Of a stretch of DNA of 64,000 nucleotides, positions 42,901-54,608 are shown piece by piece. Every line of letters begins with the position of its first letter. The first letter of the stretch is position 1. The DNA comes from Branchiostoma floridae (taxonomy: Eukaryota; Chordata; Leptocardii; Amphioxiformes; Branchiostomatidae). Under the pieces are notes generated by a model, which was given only the letters and a program-made list of their open reading frames with translations, was not told where the DNA came from and made no database searches. Where the stretch lies: positions 20,131,600 to 20,195,599 of the forward strand of contig NC_049991.1 of the NCBI RefSeq assembly GCF_000003815.2, given 5' to 3'. The position numbers were made by a program, and so were the translations under genes.

Positions 42901-44073
42901 ACGTCATTTGTTGTCACAGGGTTTTGTTCACTTGTTACTCCCTAACTTAGGTCACAGCTGTCATAATTCCATAATCCCTTAGTGGTAAATGATGTATTTA
43001 ATACTTGTGAATCACAAGTATGAAATGCATCATTTACCACTGAGCCATTAAGAAAGTATCGCACCAATTATGCAAATTATTGTCATACTTATTCGCATAA
43101 TTATTTGGGTATCTGTTCATGTTCCACCTGGCATAAAGTACATATACCACATGTATCAAAGTAATTGAGAAAACATTTGAATCATATAATGTCCTCATTG
43201 ATAATGCAAATTTTCCTCCTTATTTGCATGATTTACTTCTTATTGTGTCCCTCTCTGTCTGCCCCAAATCATGGAAATCGTCCTTTTTTGTTCAGTTATC
43301 CTGTTTGAAAAATACCCCTGCATTCCAGACCAAACCTACAAACTTTATTTATGACATCACAAGCTATCTGTCACCCAAAATCAAATCAAGACCATAGCAT
43401 GCCCAGGAGAAAAGGCATAAAACCGGAGGTTCTATTGCAGTAAGAGGGAGTTACCAACGGACCCAGCCTGGACATTGACCTTCGTGTTACCAAAACCTTC
43501 CCACATATAGGATGTTTATTAGATCATTTTCCATTAGTCTAGCTGAAACTACTGTATAACCTTAGTTGTTTTTATTCCTATCCACCCATTAGACCACTTG
43601 TGGATATTTGTGCTTTTAGTCTACGGGCATGAACATACAATAAAGATTATTATTATTATTATTATTACAATCTGACAAAGCTGCGGAAACACGAATGGAC
43701 ACACGCAGACACAGACGGACACAATACCTCCTTTTTTCGTCGAGGTAACAACCTCCATTTTCACGAAGATAACAATGAATAATTCCTTTACGCAGGTATT
43801 CATAACTTTACAATAAAGTAGATGTGCAGAAAAGTTTACCTCTGTGTTCTCTGTGTGGACTATTGCTTCCAAAAAAGCGATTCGCTCGTCATTCACAGAC
43901 ACCAGCTGCTTGAGTTGCCAGTTCTGCACCAGCAGCACCGCCATCAGCACCGAGACGACTAGGGCGACTGCGGCAGCGCACACGGCCTGAAGCCCCGCCG
44001 GGCGCACACGGAACCGCCGGTCCACTTGCACGGGCCCGCCCAAGCCACTGTACGTCAGTTTGTCTGAACTCAT
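39939..44073 (-). CDS. Type II membrane collagen-fibrinogen domain protein (ficolin/FIBCD1-like), copy A
   Basis: Exons (transcript order): 44073-43840, 41749-41500, 41100-40732, 40582-39939; phases 0,1,1; 498 aa. Residues 1-28 are a basic cytoplasmic tail, about 29-50 one membrane span, then a short stalk ([19 protein letters not shown]). Residues 79-161 form an Arg/Pro-rich segment with two furin-type sites RRRAKR (cleavage predicted after R116 and R149) in a 33-residue tandem duplication. Residues 166-275 are about 36 Gly-X-Y triplets with one Gly-to-Ser break (SLP). Residues 285-498 are a fibrinogen-like recognition domain with [21 protein letters not shown] (Ca-binding loop plus Cys) and KSSVMKIRP. 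FReD lectins bind acetylated sugars. The start MSSDKL is conserved with copy B; an upstream in-frame ATG exists at 44133. It could be called a membrane ficolin; the name is not fixed. Confidence 0.9.
41750..43839. repeat. Lectin A intron 1 with recurrent TTTGCATAAT motifs
   Basis: A 2.1 kb intron with no gene. Motifs TTTGCATAATTAATGA or the inverse ATGCAAAT occur at least six times (about 42230, 42250, 42372, 42622, 43069, 43200), and a related one lies at 49068. They look like decayed copies of a dispersed repeat. An (ATT)n tract lies at about 43648-43668, inside exon 1's downstream flank. Confidence 0.45.
42979..43045. repeat. Short palindrome in lectin A intron 1
   Basis: CTTAGTGGTAAATGATG...CATCATTTACCACTGAG forms a stem of about 30 bp around ACTTGTGAATCACAAGT. 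Confidence 0.7.
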
Positions 44074-44259
44074 TCTCTCAGTTGTGAATAGCTGGTCACC
44101 GAAAAGAGGGCTTCTAAAACGTCCCAGTGTCACTTCTAGCTGCTACAGTCTAACCGTGTCTGTAACAGAGGAAGTTTCTTTCCAGACTGCCTCGTACGTG
44201 TAAACTTGAGGAAGTTGTGGCAAGTCCAGATAACGTCGTGTTACTATTTCTGGAGAAAA

Positions 44260-44345
44260 ACGTTACTCCACATTGGTTGTCAGCTACTTCTATTTCCTCA
44301 TACGTGATGACTAGTCGATTGTGAAGGGTTTCAATATATAAGGCC
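44260..44345 (-). promoter_or_regulatory. Putative promoter module of lectin copy A
   Basis: Reading the minus strand toward the gene: TATATATTG (about 44330-44340), TCACGTATGAGGAAAT (about 44294-44310) and ACAACCAAT (about 44268-44278). The same three blocks occur in the same order upstream of copy B. CACGTATG resembles a bZIP/E-box site, GAGGAA an ETS core, and CCAAT an NF-Y box. The distance to the ATG is about 195-265 bp. Factor assignments are inference from motifs. Confidence 0.5.
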
Positions 44346-45488
44346 ACAGCAAGTGAATATTATGGATGACATCAGCGAACTCATAATTTTTTTAAGAAAC
44401 AAAAAACAAGATTTTCCCCCAGCAAAAAGTGGTCAACATGACGAGAAAGTACCAAAATGGGAAAATATGTTATGGATACCTTATGATTGTGCTTGTAGAA
44501 ATAGCCATAACTGTAGTTGTAAAAGTAGAACCAGTTGATAGTTGTAAAGGTGGCACTGATTGATGTGGAATCCATGAGTGTGGTTGACAACTTGGTAAGC
44601 GATACCATGCTGCCCATTACAATAATGTCACTTACTACGCTCGTAAACTTCTTGAACACAGGAATTTAAGACTTTCTGTCGGCCATACTATGTTTAACAA
44701 ACAAACTTGCATGGTTGCAAAAATCATATGGTAACAATAAAGTGAAGACAAAAAATCATATGGTAACAACAAAGTGAAGACAATTATGGTAGTATTCGGT
44801 ACAACAGCTTTACAGGCCAAAGATCAATACGCATTCTGGAAAATCATTCAGTTTTAATTTGAAAACTCGAGAAGGCCTGGATGGATTGTATTAAACCCTT
44901 GTCCTTTTTGCCAATTTAACTCCCCTGAGCTGGTTGATTAATCAGATCGGTAAAACTTGACCTGTTCTGTGCTGCTGCTGCAGATTTACTTCCCCAATCA
45001 ATACGGTTTGCTGCAGTATGCTACATTTAATTGATAAATATCCCGATTGCAAACCGATGAAGATACCGGACCCATATACAGTCTTACATATGTGCGGCCC
45101 TTATATATATATATATACATATACGTAATCAGCTGGACAAGGTTAATATTTGGTATGTGAAGCATTGCTGATTAGATTAAGAATCCCTGGCGGCTTGTTA
45201 CGGTACTGCAGCGTAATTTCCAGTTTTGATTTCTTGTATGGAGCTGGAACATTAATCTAATACTTTATTCGGTTTCTAATCTCATTAAACATTGCTCAAG
45301 AAAATGGCATAAGCTGAAAGAGCCACACCTCAATGATGTAATGTATGTTTTGTGGTGGTTATTGCGTATCGTTCGTTTGTTCGTTCGTCGTAGGGGCAGC
45401 ACAACATGTTATGCTGACTCAATAGGCTTTTAGTCCCCTGGCGGCGCCTATCTCCTCTCCGGGGCATATTGCGTATGGAGCTCATGTT
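44346..45488. other. Intergenic region between the two lectin genes
   Basis: 1.1 kb holding the 3' flank of copy B and the distal upstream of copy A. A (TA)n tract lies at about 45104-45118, and a 28-bp direct repeat AAAAATCATATGGTAACAA occurs at about 44720 and 44750. No ORF is convincing. Confidence 0.6.
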
Positions 45489-48400
45489 TTAGTTAATAGG
45501 TCTGATCTTCATGACAGACGACTTAATGGAGAAACTATAACCTGCCCAAGCTTCCCATTCTATACCGTGCGACTCACTCCCCCCACCGCCATGCTTGTAC
45601 GGCGCGTTCAGGTTAGCGTTGTCACAATGTCCATACCACCAACCACCACGACCATGGACAGTGGCGCAGTGACTCGAATGATCGTCATTATCCTGGTCGT
45701 GTGTCGAAAAGCGGCGACCATCATGGTGTCTCAACCCCCTCCCACCATCCCCAGCAGTGCCGCTATAGGTGCCAATATGCAGCCTGTATTTTGCCGCTTC
45801 ATCCTCGATATAGAACACATCGTATTCGGCGTACACCGTATCCGAGGACCAATTTTCGAGATCGATTCGCATACGGTAGATTTTAGCACTAGAAATCTCA
45901 TAAATCTTGTCGTTTCCCAGCCAGAACTCACCATTAGGGGCCCCAAACCCATGTTTGTACGTTTGCCAGTCCCTACTAAAATCTACAGAACCGTCAAAGC
46001 GTTTTTGTATGACTGTCCATCCGCCGGTCCCGTCCTCCATCTCACAGTAGACTCGGAAAGGGAATCTGGAGCCGGCTGGTTGGATGATGTAGATACCGCT
46101 GGTGTTGTGGCCTGCCTTGTAGACGTCGTCACAATCTGAAAGTCATTTTAAGTTACGACAAATAGCAATTACTCCATCAACTGTATATGATTTAAGAAAC
46201 GGTCAGACATTTCAGGTAGCACCAGGTACCTTTCGTCAGTGGCATGATGTCACTGAAGAAAGGTAGTGGATGCTGGAATAATTAAGTCTTGGTATCATCC
46301 GGTTTCTACCGGGGCTCTTTTTATTCGCTGCCTTAAGTGAGTGCAAGGAGCCCATGTAAAAATCAGATGGTACCGCTATAAGTAATTACTATTAAGTCTG
46401 CATTATTACCTTTAGTTGATATCTACATTTCATTATCATTACACTTACTGTTATATCATATAAAAGGACGTTTACGCCATGCAGAAAGTAAAACTGCCAT
46501 GCATGTTTTATGTGCTGATACAAGCCAATGTTGCATAAAGCCCAGGCCTCGCTAAAGGGTCAAGTGTAAGTTATGAAGACTGTAGCAAAGCTAGAATATA
46601 AGGCAGGTTGATAGAGATTACCTTGTATTGGCGGAGGGTTAGGAGCATTTCTACAGCAATCACAGCTGCCAGGTGTGCCAGGAAGTCCGTCTCGGCCGTC
46701 TAACCCTTTGGAACCGGGTGGACCGACGACACCGGGTGAGCCAGAGGGACCAGGAGGGCCAGCGGCACCGGGTGAGCCAGAGGGTCCAGGTGGACCCGGA
46801 GGTCCGGGTGAGCCAGAAGGTCCAACACCTCCAGCAGGTCCATCGCGACCGTCTCTGCCAGGCATCCCGTCGCGACCGTTTGCTCCTGGGGGTCCCGTTG
46901 GACCGTCTTTACCCGGGGGCCCCTGTGTACAACCTGTACATAATCAGGTACATAAATAAGGAATCTTGGTAGATTTGCTAACATAGGAGATTTTTGTAAA
47001 GAATATGAAATGTTCTTGAGTCTTAAAAACCCACTGCTATGGCCTTAAGCAACATATTTCTCGAATTCGCCCGCTAATTTTTTTTCGATGTGCCAAACAA
47101 CAGAAAAAGAAAAAAAGAACAATACAAAAGGATCACATATATGTTACCATTCACGGTGTCAATACACCATAAATGTTAATATTTGGGCAGCAACAGTTAA
47201 AATGCCATTCTCTACCTAGTTAAGTCAGTTTTTTTTTCTTTTAATGCATTAAAATTTGTAGGTGGAGAGCCAGACCAGTGAACTAGCCACGGGATCGAAA
47301 AGATAGATCAAATGTTAGACATCCTATATAGATATCAATACACACGACCAATTTTTACTTCCTTACCCCCGAACGGCAGAGTGAGAGAGTTGGCGGCTCT
47401 CTTCGCCCTGCGGCGGTCGGTGGGATCAGACAGGACGGGCGGCCGGGCCCCGCTCTCCGGCCCGTCTGCTGCAGGACGGAGCGGCCCGGGACGGAACACC
47501 ACGTCGGTCGACTGAGAAAAAATGGAAAGAAAAACCGTTTAGTCAATAACACCATAAGAACACCACATCAAGTCAGTTGATAACTTCGAGTTTTTTTTTT
47601 AATGTTAAAATCTTCATGGCACTGAATATAAACATTCTTTGGCAATGCTACAGGTCTGGGCCTCACTGGGTGGAACGCTTTGTAGCTCCGCTTAGACAAA
47701 GAAGCTTGAACACAACCAAAATGCTTTTGAAAACATTTAAAACATTTTAAAACTTTCTGTCACTTACTTTAAAATCCAAGCACATGAAACTCGTCACTGT
47801 TAAGTTTCTGAAATTAATAACTTTTTCAATAAATATCTATCATTGATACATTTCCCATCTCCCTGCTAACCCTTCCCAATCGCTGACGTTTGCCTGTATA
47901 AAACAGTTGAAATTTGTTCTGATAACGTCACAAAGGGCTACTTTTTAAAACAATGGAGTGAAATCCAACGACAATAGGCACAAGGCCAAAACAAACAAAA
48001 AGAAACCTGTTGATATTCGCTTCAAAGTAACCCATGTAGAAAATTACCAAAACAAACTATGACCTTCTGGTGACTAGTTAGAGTCGAGACATCTAGTCAG
48101 CCGCATTAAATATGCCCTTTTGCACAGCTTTTCACAAACTGCCAACAATTATTCCACTCGGCCAGGTTTTGATACATGTACCTGTCTTCATGTCACGTAC
48201 ACCTACAAGATACATGTAGCCAAACATACAGAGCCATGAACTGCGGGAAACGTAAGACCAGTGTGATTAGTTTAATTCGTTCATAACAAAATGTGGACCA
48301 AATGCCGTTAACCTTTAGGGTGCAGAACAACAACAAACACAAATAACCTTTAATACCTCGATGTTCTCTGCACCGCTGTTGGCTTCCAACGTCTTGCCCT

Positions 48401-48638
48401 TCGTCAGATCCTCCAACGAAGCGATCCGCTGAAGAAGCTGGCCATTCTGCTGATTGAGATCGTCAAAACACTGCTTGAGTTGCCAGTTCTGCAGCAGCAG
48501 CACCACCACCAGCGCCGAGACGCCCAGCACGACTGCGGCGGCGAGCACGCCCTGGAGCCCCACCGGGCGCACACGGGACCGCCGGTCCACATGCACGGGC
48601 CCGCCCAGGCCACTGTCAATCAGCTTTTCTGAGCTCAT
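45489..48638 (-). CDS. Type II membrane collagen-fibrinogen domain protein (ficolin/FIBCD1-like), copy B
   Basis: Exons (transcript order): 48638-48357, 47511-47367, 46933-46622, 46135-45489; phases 0,1,1; 461 aa. It has the same order of domains as its neighbour: tail, membrane span (about residues 30-50), a longer coiled-coil-like stalk rich in Leu/Gln ([16 protein letters not shown]), one furin-type RRRAKR (after R132), 28-29 uninterrupted Gly-X-Y triplets and a FReD (247-461). The Ca-loop reads [12 protein letters not shown], so the residue before the conserved Cys is His rather than Asn as in copy A. This is a position near the ligand pocket in ficolin-type FReDs. It lacks the 33-residue duplication of copy A. 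The tandem arrangement, identical exon phases and similar upstream sequence show a local gene duplication. Confidence 0.9.
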
Positions 48639-48779
48639 TATCAACAACTGGCAGCGAACTAGAGACCTCTCAAACACACCGATGTCACTTTAGAGAGCTG
48701 AAGTGGTGTACGCCACGGTCTAACCCGTCTTAGTAATCTGCAGTAACTGAAGATTTTGGAAGAAAACCTGACTATAAAG

Positions 48780-48845
48780 TCCCTATTGGTTGTTTTTTAT
48801 CCACTGCCATTTCCTCATGCGTCATGGGTGTGAATATATAATGAG
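48780..48845 (-). promoter_or_regulatory. Putative promoter module of lectin copy B
   Basis: On the minus strand: TATATATTC (about 48830-48840), TGACGCATGAGGAAAT (about 48811-48827), then ACAACCAATAG (about 48785-48796), 145-200 bp upstream of the ATG. This parallels the copy A module. The bZIP-like half differs (TGACGCAT versus TCACGTAT), while TGAGGAAAT and ACAACCAAT are kept. Confidence 0.5.
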
Positions 48846-50269
48846 CAATTCAATTGTTTGGGCTAATTATGTCGTGTTTTTGAGCTGCAACCCATGATGT
48901 CACAGGTCTATATTGAGGGACGTCACGTCATCGTTGTTTTCCCCAAACCAGTTGAACTGCCGACGTGGTTTTTTGCCTCGAGCGTCAACTTTAACCCAAG
49001 ACACAGTCTATACTGAGAGTAGTGTAAATGTGAACATTGTTGAATGTGAATTATGAAAATGATGACCTCATTTGCATAATTGATCAGAAAATGATGAAAT
49101 AGCTTTCTTTGATTAGACTGTAATGGGTTATGGTCCTTTGGCGAAGGTATGGTGTCGTGGAACAGTAGTTTGCTTTGTGATTGCCTATATTGTCGACTGA
49201 CACAGTCTCGTGTCAAGGCAAGTCAATTCGCAAATTGACTTGACATTTAAGACTATGAGAGCTGTTCTAAACAACAGCCAGCAATACACCGGGCCAAGTC
49301 GCGACACAGTATCCTTTCTAAATATGTTCTTTTTGTACTTACTTGAGAAAACATACTTTGTGGAATATAATCACTCAGTTCTCAACCGTTACACCTTGAA
49401 GGTAGTAGAACACAGTTTTCAACTTTTCACCCATGGATTTACATGGTTAAGGATCCCAAAGTGAGGAGGTTTGACGTCACCAAATTTACAGCAGGGTATG
49501 TAACAAGCAAATGTTTAAGTTCGAACGTTTAGGGTACAATCTACAAAATATGTGAGATTGAGCAAAAGTCTGTCAGCTCCTTCTGTTTTAAAAGTCACTT
49601 TTACTTGAACCCCATGCGGAGGTCATCATACTGCTGATGACGCACAGCAGTTGGCGGTAAAAGGAACCTGCTCGAACAAACATCGTAACCAACTCATAAC
49701 GTTACGGTCTCAATGCAAACGTTTTCCTTTACGTACCGTTCACCACAGCTTCAGACTCGCTGACGTGAGCAGAAGAGTTACAATGGCTCTGTCAAGTACT
49801 GTGACGAAGAATAAATAATGTGTTCTGATACCTTAAGACAAACCCTAAACTGACTGATTTATGTGCGTGTCCGTGCCCGTTGGGTTTATCCTACAGGGCT
49901 GTGATCAACAACTACATTCTCATTATTCTTGCCAACCATCTGAACTCACGTCTGAAGTTGTTTACATTCAAAGTGACGCCGCCTTTCTCAAAAATGCTTT
50001 CACAGGTCCCTTTTCGTGACTTTGATTTTTTGTGATTACATGATGTTCGCTGATTTGAAATTCAGCCTTATTTGAGTGATTTAACGTTGTAACACCCTGC
50101 GACGTTTTGGGGAAAGCTTTCGTTGGACAGGGCGACTATTCCCTCTTCGCAGCCAGGGGCCGAATTGTAAGGAACTTACAATCGGTGGGGCTAATCGCAA
50201 GGGTCTGAAATGGCAGTCTGTATACAGCACCCACTGGCGTCAATTCGACAGTATACGTAATCACCCCAA
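48846..50269. other. Intergenic region upstream of lectin B
   Basis: 1.4 kb without a supportable gene. It contains a TTTGCATAATTGATCAGAAAATG repeat fragment (49068) that matches the dispersed motif in lectin A intron 1. The right edge is the foldback element. Confidence 0.6.
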
Positions 50270-51429
50270 GTGCCGATTGCGCATGGTCTTTTTAGCGAAT
50301 GCCCACAAACGCCCACTCTAGAGAAGTCCGCGCTGCACGAATCTCATTTTTTTTGCTTGGAATATGTCCACGTTGTGCTCCCATGTATTAATCCTGAGTT
50401 TCAAGTCAATCCATTGACCCGAAGTGACATAAATCAAAGTTTTCGATTCTCGATGGTCTTTTTAGCGAACGCCCAGCAAAATGTCTTTTTAGCGAATGCC
50501 CACTATATCCACAAAAATATCGGCCGTCGCGCAACGACACCTAAACCTACCGCCACAAACATGTTCAAGATGGTGTCCCATTGATGTGTACGGAGTTTCC
50601 GTGCTTTACAAGCACTTTAAGTCCCTGTTTTTGGTCAAAATGTACGGCGACGATACTACCATACTTTAACTATAGCAATTCAAAATGGCGGGCACTAGTC
50701 ATGTGACCTCCTTGCGGGACTGTTCTATAAGTATCGCGGGAGGGACTGTTGTAGCATAGCTTCTCATACAACCATTTTAGAGTGAATTCTGAACAAGATT
50801 TTCATTTCATAGTGCTATCATCTGACTGATATTTACAATGTGGTCATTTTTTCTGTGCTATTATTACCCAGGTTTGAGGAACTTAGTGCAAATTTGGATA
50901 TTGATTCACCTCAGTGCCCAATTAATGTACAAAAGGCTCAGACACATTAGTGTTATAAACCTGAATAGGGGCAGGTAACCAATACTAAAAAAAACATAGC
51001 TATTTATTATTAACAATACTATTTACATTATAATAATAAATCTTCACAAAACTGGACTTTTCTTCTCTTTATTTATCACAGAAACATTGTTACAATGAGG
51101 ATTTGATTAGATGAGTATCTGTTACAGTGTGTTCAAACTTATTTCAAATACAAAAATGTATTTCGTTTCACTTCCTAAATATTTTGGAAGTATTGGAAGA
51201 AGTTGACACATAAACAATATTAATTGCATTATTTATGTGCAGTAAAATGTGACCACATGATATCAATAGCCTAATAAAATGTTGGAACATGGCACAAGCG
51301 GGCTCCCCTTCTGAGTACAGAAAGGAAATGTTTTATAACATTTAGTTATGACGTAGAAAATTTCAATTGTAAAATGTACCTTTATTAACATTTACAATTG
51401 TTTTTTTCTCTTCTTAATAAATGACAACA

Positions 51430-52872
51430 ATACAGGTAAGTAAGGTGCGTTTCCTTTTATAACAGGCCAGGTAAGACGCCGTACAGGTAAGTAAGGTGTG
51501 TTTCCTTTTATAGCAGACCAGGTAAGACACCGTACAGGTGAGTAAGGTGTGTTTCCTTGACTACAGACTAGGTAAGACACCTTACAGGTGAGCAACGTGT
51601 ATTTCCTTTCATTACAGACCAGGTAAGACACCGTACAGGTGAGTAATGTGTATTTCCTTTGATTACAGACCAGGTAAGACACCGTACAGGTGAGTACGGT
51701 GTGTTTCCTTGACTACAGACTAGGTAAGACACCGTACAGGTGAGTAACGTGTATTTCCTTTGATTACAGACCAGGTAAGACACCGTACAGGTTAGTAAGG
51801 TGTGTTTCCTTGACTACAGACTAGGTAAGACACCGTACAGGTGAGTAACGTGTATTTCCTTTGATTACAGACCAGGTAAGACACCGTACAGGTGAGTAAG
51901 GTGTGTTTCCTTGACTACAGGCCAGGTAAGACACCATACAGGTGAGTAACGTGTATTTCCTTTTATAACAGACCAGGTAAGACACCATACAGGTGAGTAA
52001 CGTGTATTTCCTTTCATTACAGACCAGGTAAGACACCGCACAGGTGAGTAAGGTATGTTTCCTTTGTCTATAGACCAGATAGGGTATTACACAGGTGAGT
52101 AAGGCGTCTTTCCTTTGCCTATATACCATATAGGCCATTATACAGGTGAGTAAGGCGTCTTTCCTTTGCCTATAGACCAGACAGGGTATTATGCAGGTGA
52201 GTAAAGCAACTTTCCTTTGCCTGTAGACCAGATAGGGTATTATACAGGTAAGTTAGGTGTCTTTCCTTCGCCTATATACCAGATGGGGCGTTATACAGGA
52301 AAGGAAGGAGCCTCTCCCTTGCCTATATACCAGATCGGCCATTATACAGGAGAAAAAGGTGTCTTTCCTGTGCCTATAGACCAGACAAGCCATTAAACAG
52401 GTAAAAAAGAAGTCCTTACTTTGCCTATAGACTAGACAGGGCATGCATACAGGAAAAGGAGAACAACCTTCCTTCGCCCATATGAGACCCNNNNNNNNNN
52501 NNNNNNNNNNNNNNNNNNNNNNNNNNNNNNNNNNNNNNNNNNNNNNNNNNNNNNNNNNNNNNNNNNNNNNNNNNNNNNNNNNNNNNNNNNGGCATTATAC
52601 AGGTAAGTAAGGTGTCTTTCCTGGCCGTATATACCAGATAGCCCATTATACAGGTGAATAAGGTGTCCCTCCTGTGCCTATAGACCAGATAGGCCATTAA
52701 ACAGGCAAGTAAGATGTCTCTACTGCGCCGATAGACCAGACAGGGTATCATACAGGTGAGTAGATCAACGTTCCTTGCACTATATGATACCATATAGGCC
52801 ATTATACAGGTGAGTAAAGCGTCTTTCCTTTCCCTATAGACCAGATAGGTATTAGACAGGTGAGTAAAGCCA
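51430..52872 (+). repeat. 50-51-bp minisatellite, left block of foldback element
   Basis: About 26 units flank the N gap. The consensus carries ACAGGTGAGTAA, a C/T-rich run, ATTACAG, ACCAGGTAAGA and CACCGT. Units near the outer arm are nearly identical; those toward the centre (52060-52870) are more divergent. Orientation flips at about 52870. Confidence 0.9.
52491..52590. other. Assembly gap (100 N) inside the minisatellite
   Basis: The gap lies in the divergent inner part of the left repeat block and is presumably caused by the tandem repeats and palindrome. Its true length is unknown. Confidence 0.9.
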
Positions 52873-53445
52873 CTTACTTACCTGTATAATGCCCTATCTG
52901 GTCTATAGGCAAACGAAATACGCCTTACTCATCTGTATGTTGTCTTACCTGGTCTGTAATCAAAGGAAATACACGTTACTCACCTGTACGGTGTCTTACC
53001 TGGTCTGTTATAAAAGGAAACACACCTTACTTACCTGTATGGTGTCTTACCTGGCCTGTAGTCAAGGAAACACACCTTACTCACCTGTACGGTGTCTTAC
53101 CTGGTCTGTAATCAAAGGAAATACACGTTACTCTCCTGTACGGTGTCTTACCTAGTCTGTAGTCAAGGAAACACACCTTACTCACCTGTACGGTGTCTTA
53201 CCTGGTCTGTAATCAAAGGAAATACACGTTACTCACCTGAACGGTGTCTTACCTAGTCTGTAGTCAAGGAAACACACCTTACTCACCTGTACGGTGTCTT
53301 ACCTGGTCTGTAATCAAAGGAAACACACCTTACTCACCTGTACGGTGTCTTACCTGGTCTGCTATAAAAGGAAACACACCTTACTTACCTGTACGGCGTC
53401 TTACCTGGCCTGTTATAAAAGGAAACACACCTTACTTACCTGTAT
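52873..53445 (-). repeat. 50-51-bp minisatellite, right (inverted) block of foldback element
   Basis: About 11 units of the same repeat on the opposite strand. The block is much shorter than the left one, so the palindrome is asymmetric around its centre. Units are again most uniform next to the outer arm. Confidence 0.9.
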
Positions 53446-54608
53446 TGTTGTCATTTATTAAGAAGAGAAAAAAAACAATTTGTTTGCAAATGTTAATAAA
53501 GGTACATTTTACAATTGAAATTTTCTACGTCATAACTAAATGTTATAAAACATTTCCTTTCTGTACTCAGAAGGGGAGCCCGCTTGTGCCATGTTCCAAC
53601 ATTTTATTAGGCTATTGATATCATGTGGTCACATTTTACTGCACATAAATAATGCAATTAATATTGTTTATGTGTCAACTTCTTCCAATACTTCCAAAAT
53701 ATTTAGGAAGTGAAACGAACTACATTTTTGTATTTGAAATAAGTTTGAACACACTGTAACAGATACTCATCTAATCAAATCCTCATTGTAACAATGTTTC
53801 TGTGATAAATAAAGAGAAGAAAAGTCTAGTTTGGTGAAGAGTTATTATTATAATGTAAATAGTATTGTTAATAAATAGCTATGTTTTTTTAGTATTGGTT
53901 ACCTGCCCCTATTCAGGTTTATAACACTAATGTGTCTGAGCCTTTTGTACATTAATTGGGCACTGAGGTGAATCAATATCCAAATTTGCACTAAGTTCCT
54001 CAAACCTGGGTAATAATAGCACAGAAAAAATGACCACATTGTAAATATCAGTCAGATGATAGCACTATGAAATGAAAATCTTGTTCAGAATTCACTCTAA
54101 AATGGTTGTATGAGAAGCTATGCTACAACAGTCCCTCCCGCGATACTTATAGAACAGTCCCGCAAGGAGGTCACATGACTAGTGCCCGCCATTTTGAATT
54201 GCTATAGTTAAAGTATGGTAGTATCGTCGCCGTACATTTTGACCAAAAACAGGGACTTAAAATGCTTGTAAAGCACGGAAACTCCGTACACATCAATGGG
54301 ACACCATCTTGAACATGTTTGTGGCGGTAGGTTTAGGTGTCGTTGCTCGACGGCCGATATTTTTGTGGATATAGTGGGCATTCGCTAAAAAGACATTTTG
54401 CTGGGCGTTCGCTAAAAAGACCATCGAGAATCGAAAACTTTGATTTATGTCACTTCGGGTCAATGGATTGACTTGAAACTCAGGATTAATACATGGGAGC
54501 ACAACGTGGACATATTCCAAGCAAAAAAAATGAGATTCGTGCAGCGCGGACTTCTCTAGAGTGGGCGTTTGTGGGCATTCGCTAAAAAGACCCTCCCGTG
54601 CCGATTGC

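Larger units (their letters stand above)
50281..54597. mobile_element. Foldback-type element with long inverted repeats and internal minisatellite
   Basis: The left arm (about 50284-51430) reappears inverted at about 53445-54594 with only occasional differences, e.g. single-base changes near 50617/54262 and 51055/53827. An 11-bp direct repeat GTGCCGATTGC sits at 50270-50280 and 54598-54608 and is a candidate target-site duplication. The arms end in GTCTTTTTAGCGAA motifs present three times near each tip (about 50286, 50455, 50481). Between the arms lie two oppositely oriented blocks of a 50-51-bp tandem repeat. No transposase is visible, so it is non-autonomous unless coding sequence hides in the N gap at 52491-52590. 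Drosophila FB and Galileo elements have comparable architecture. Confidence 0.85.

Noticed and set aside
51430..53445. CRISPR-like array of regular repeats
   Set aside because: The units are contiguous tandem repeats with no unique spacers, in a eukaryotic foldback element.
51392..53618. Long repeated-peptide ORFs (YLVCNQRKYTLLTC units) on both strands
   Set aside because: They are translations of the 50-51-bp minisatellite; unit length changes between 50 and 51 shift the frame, and there is no start context or domain.
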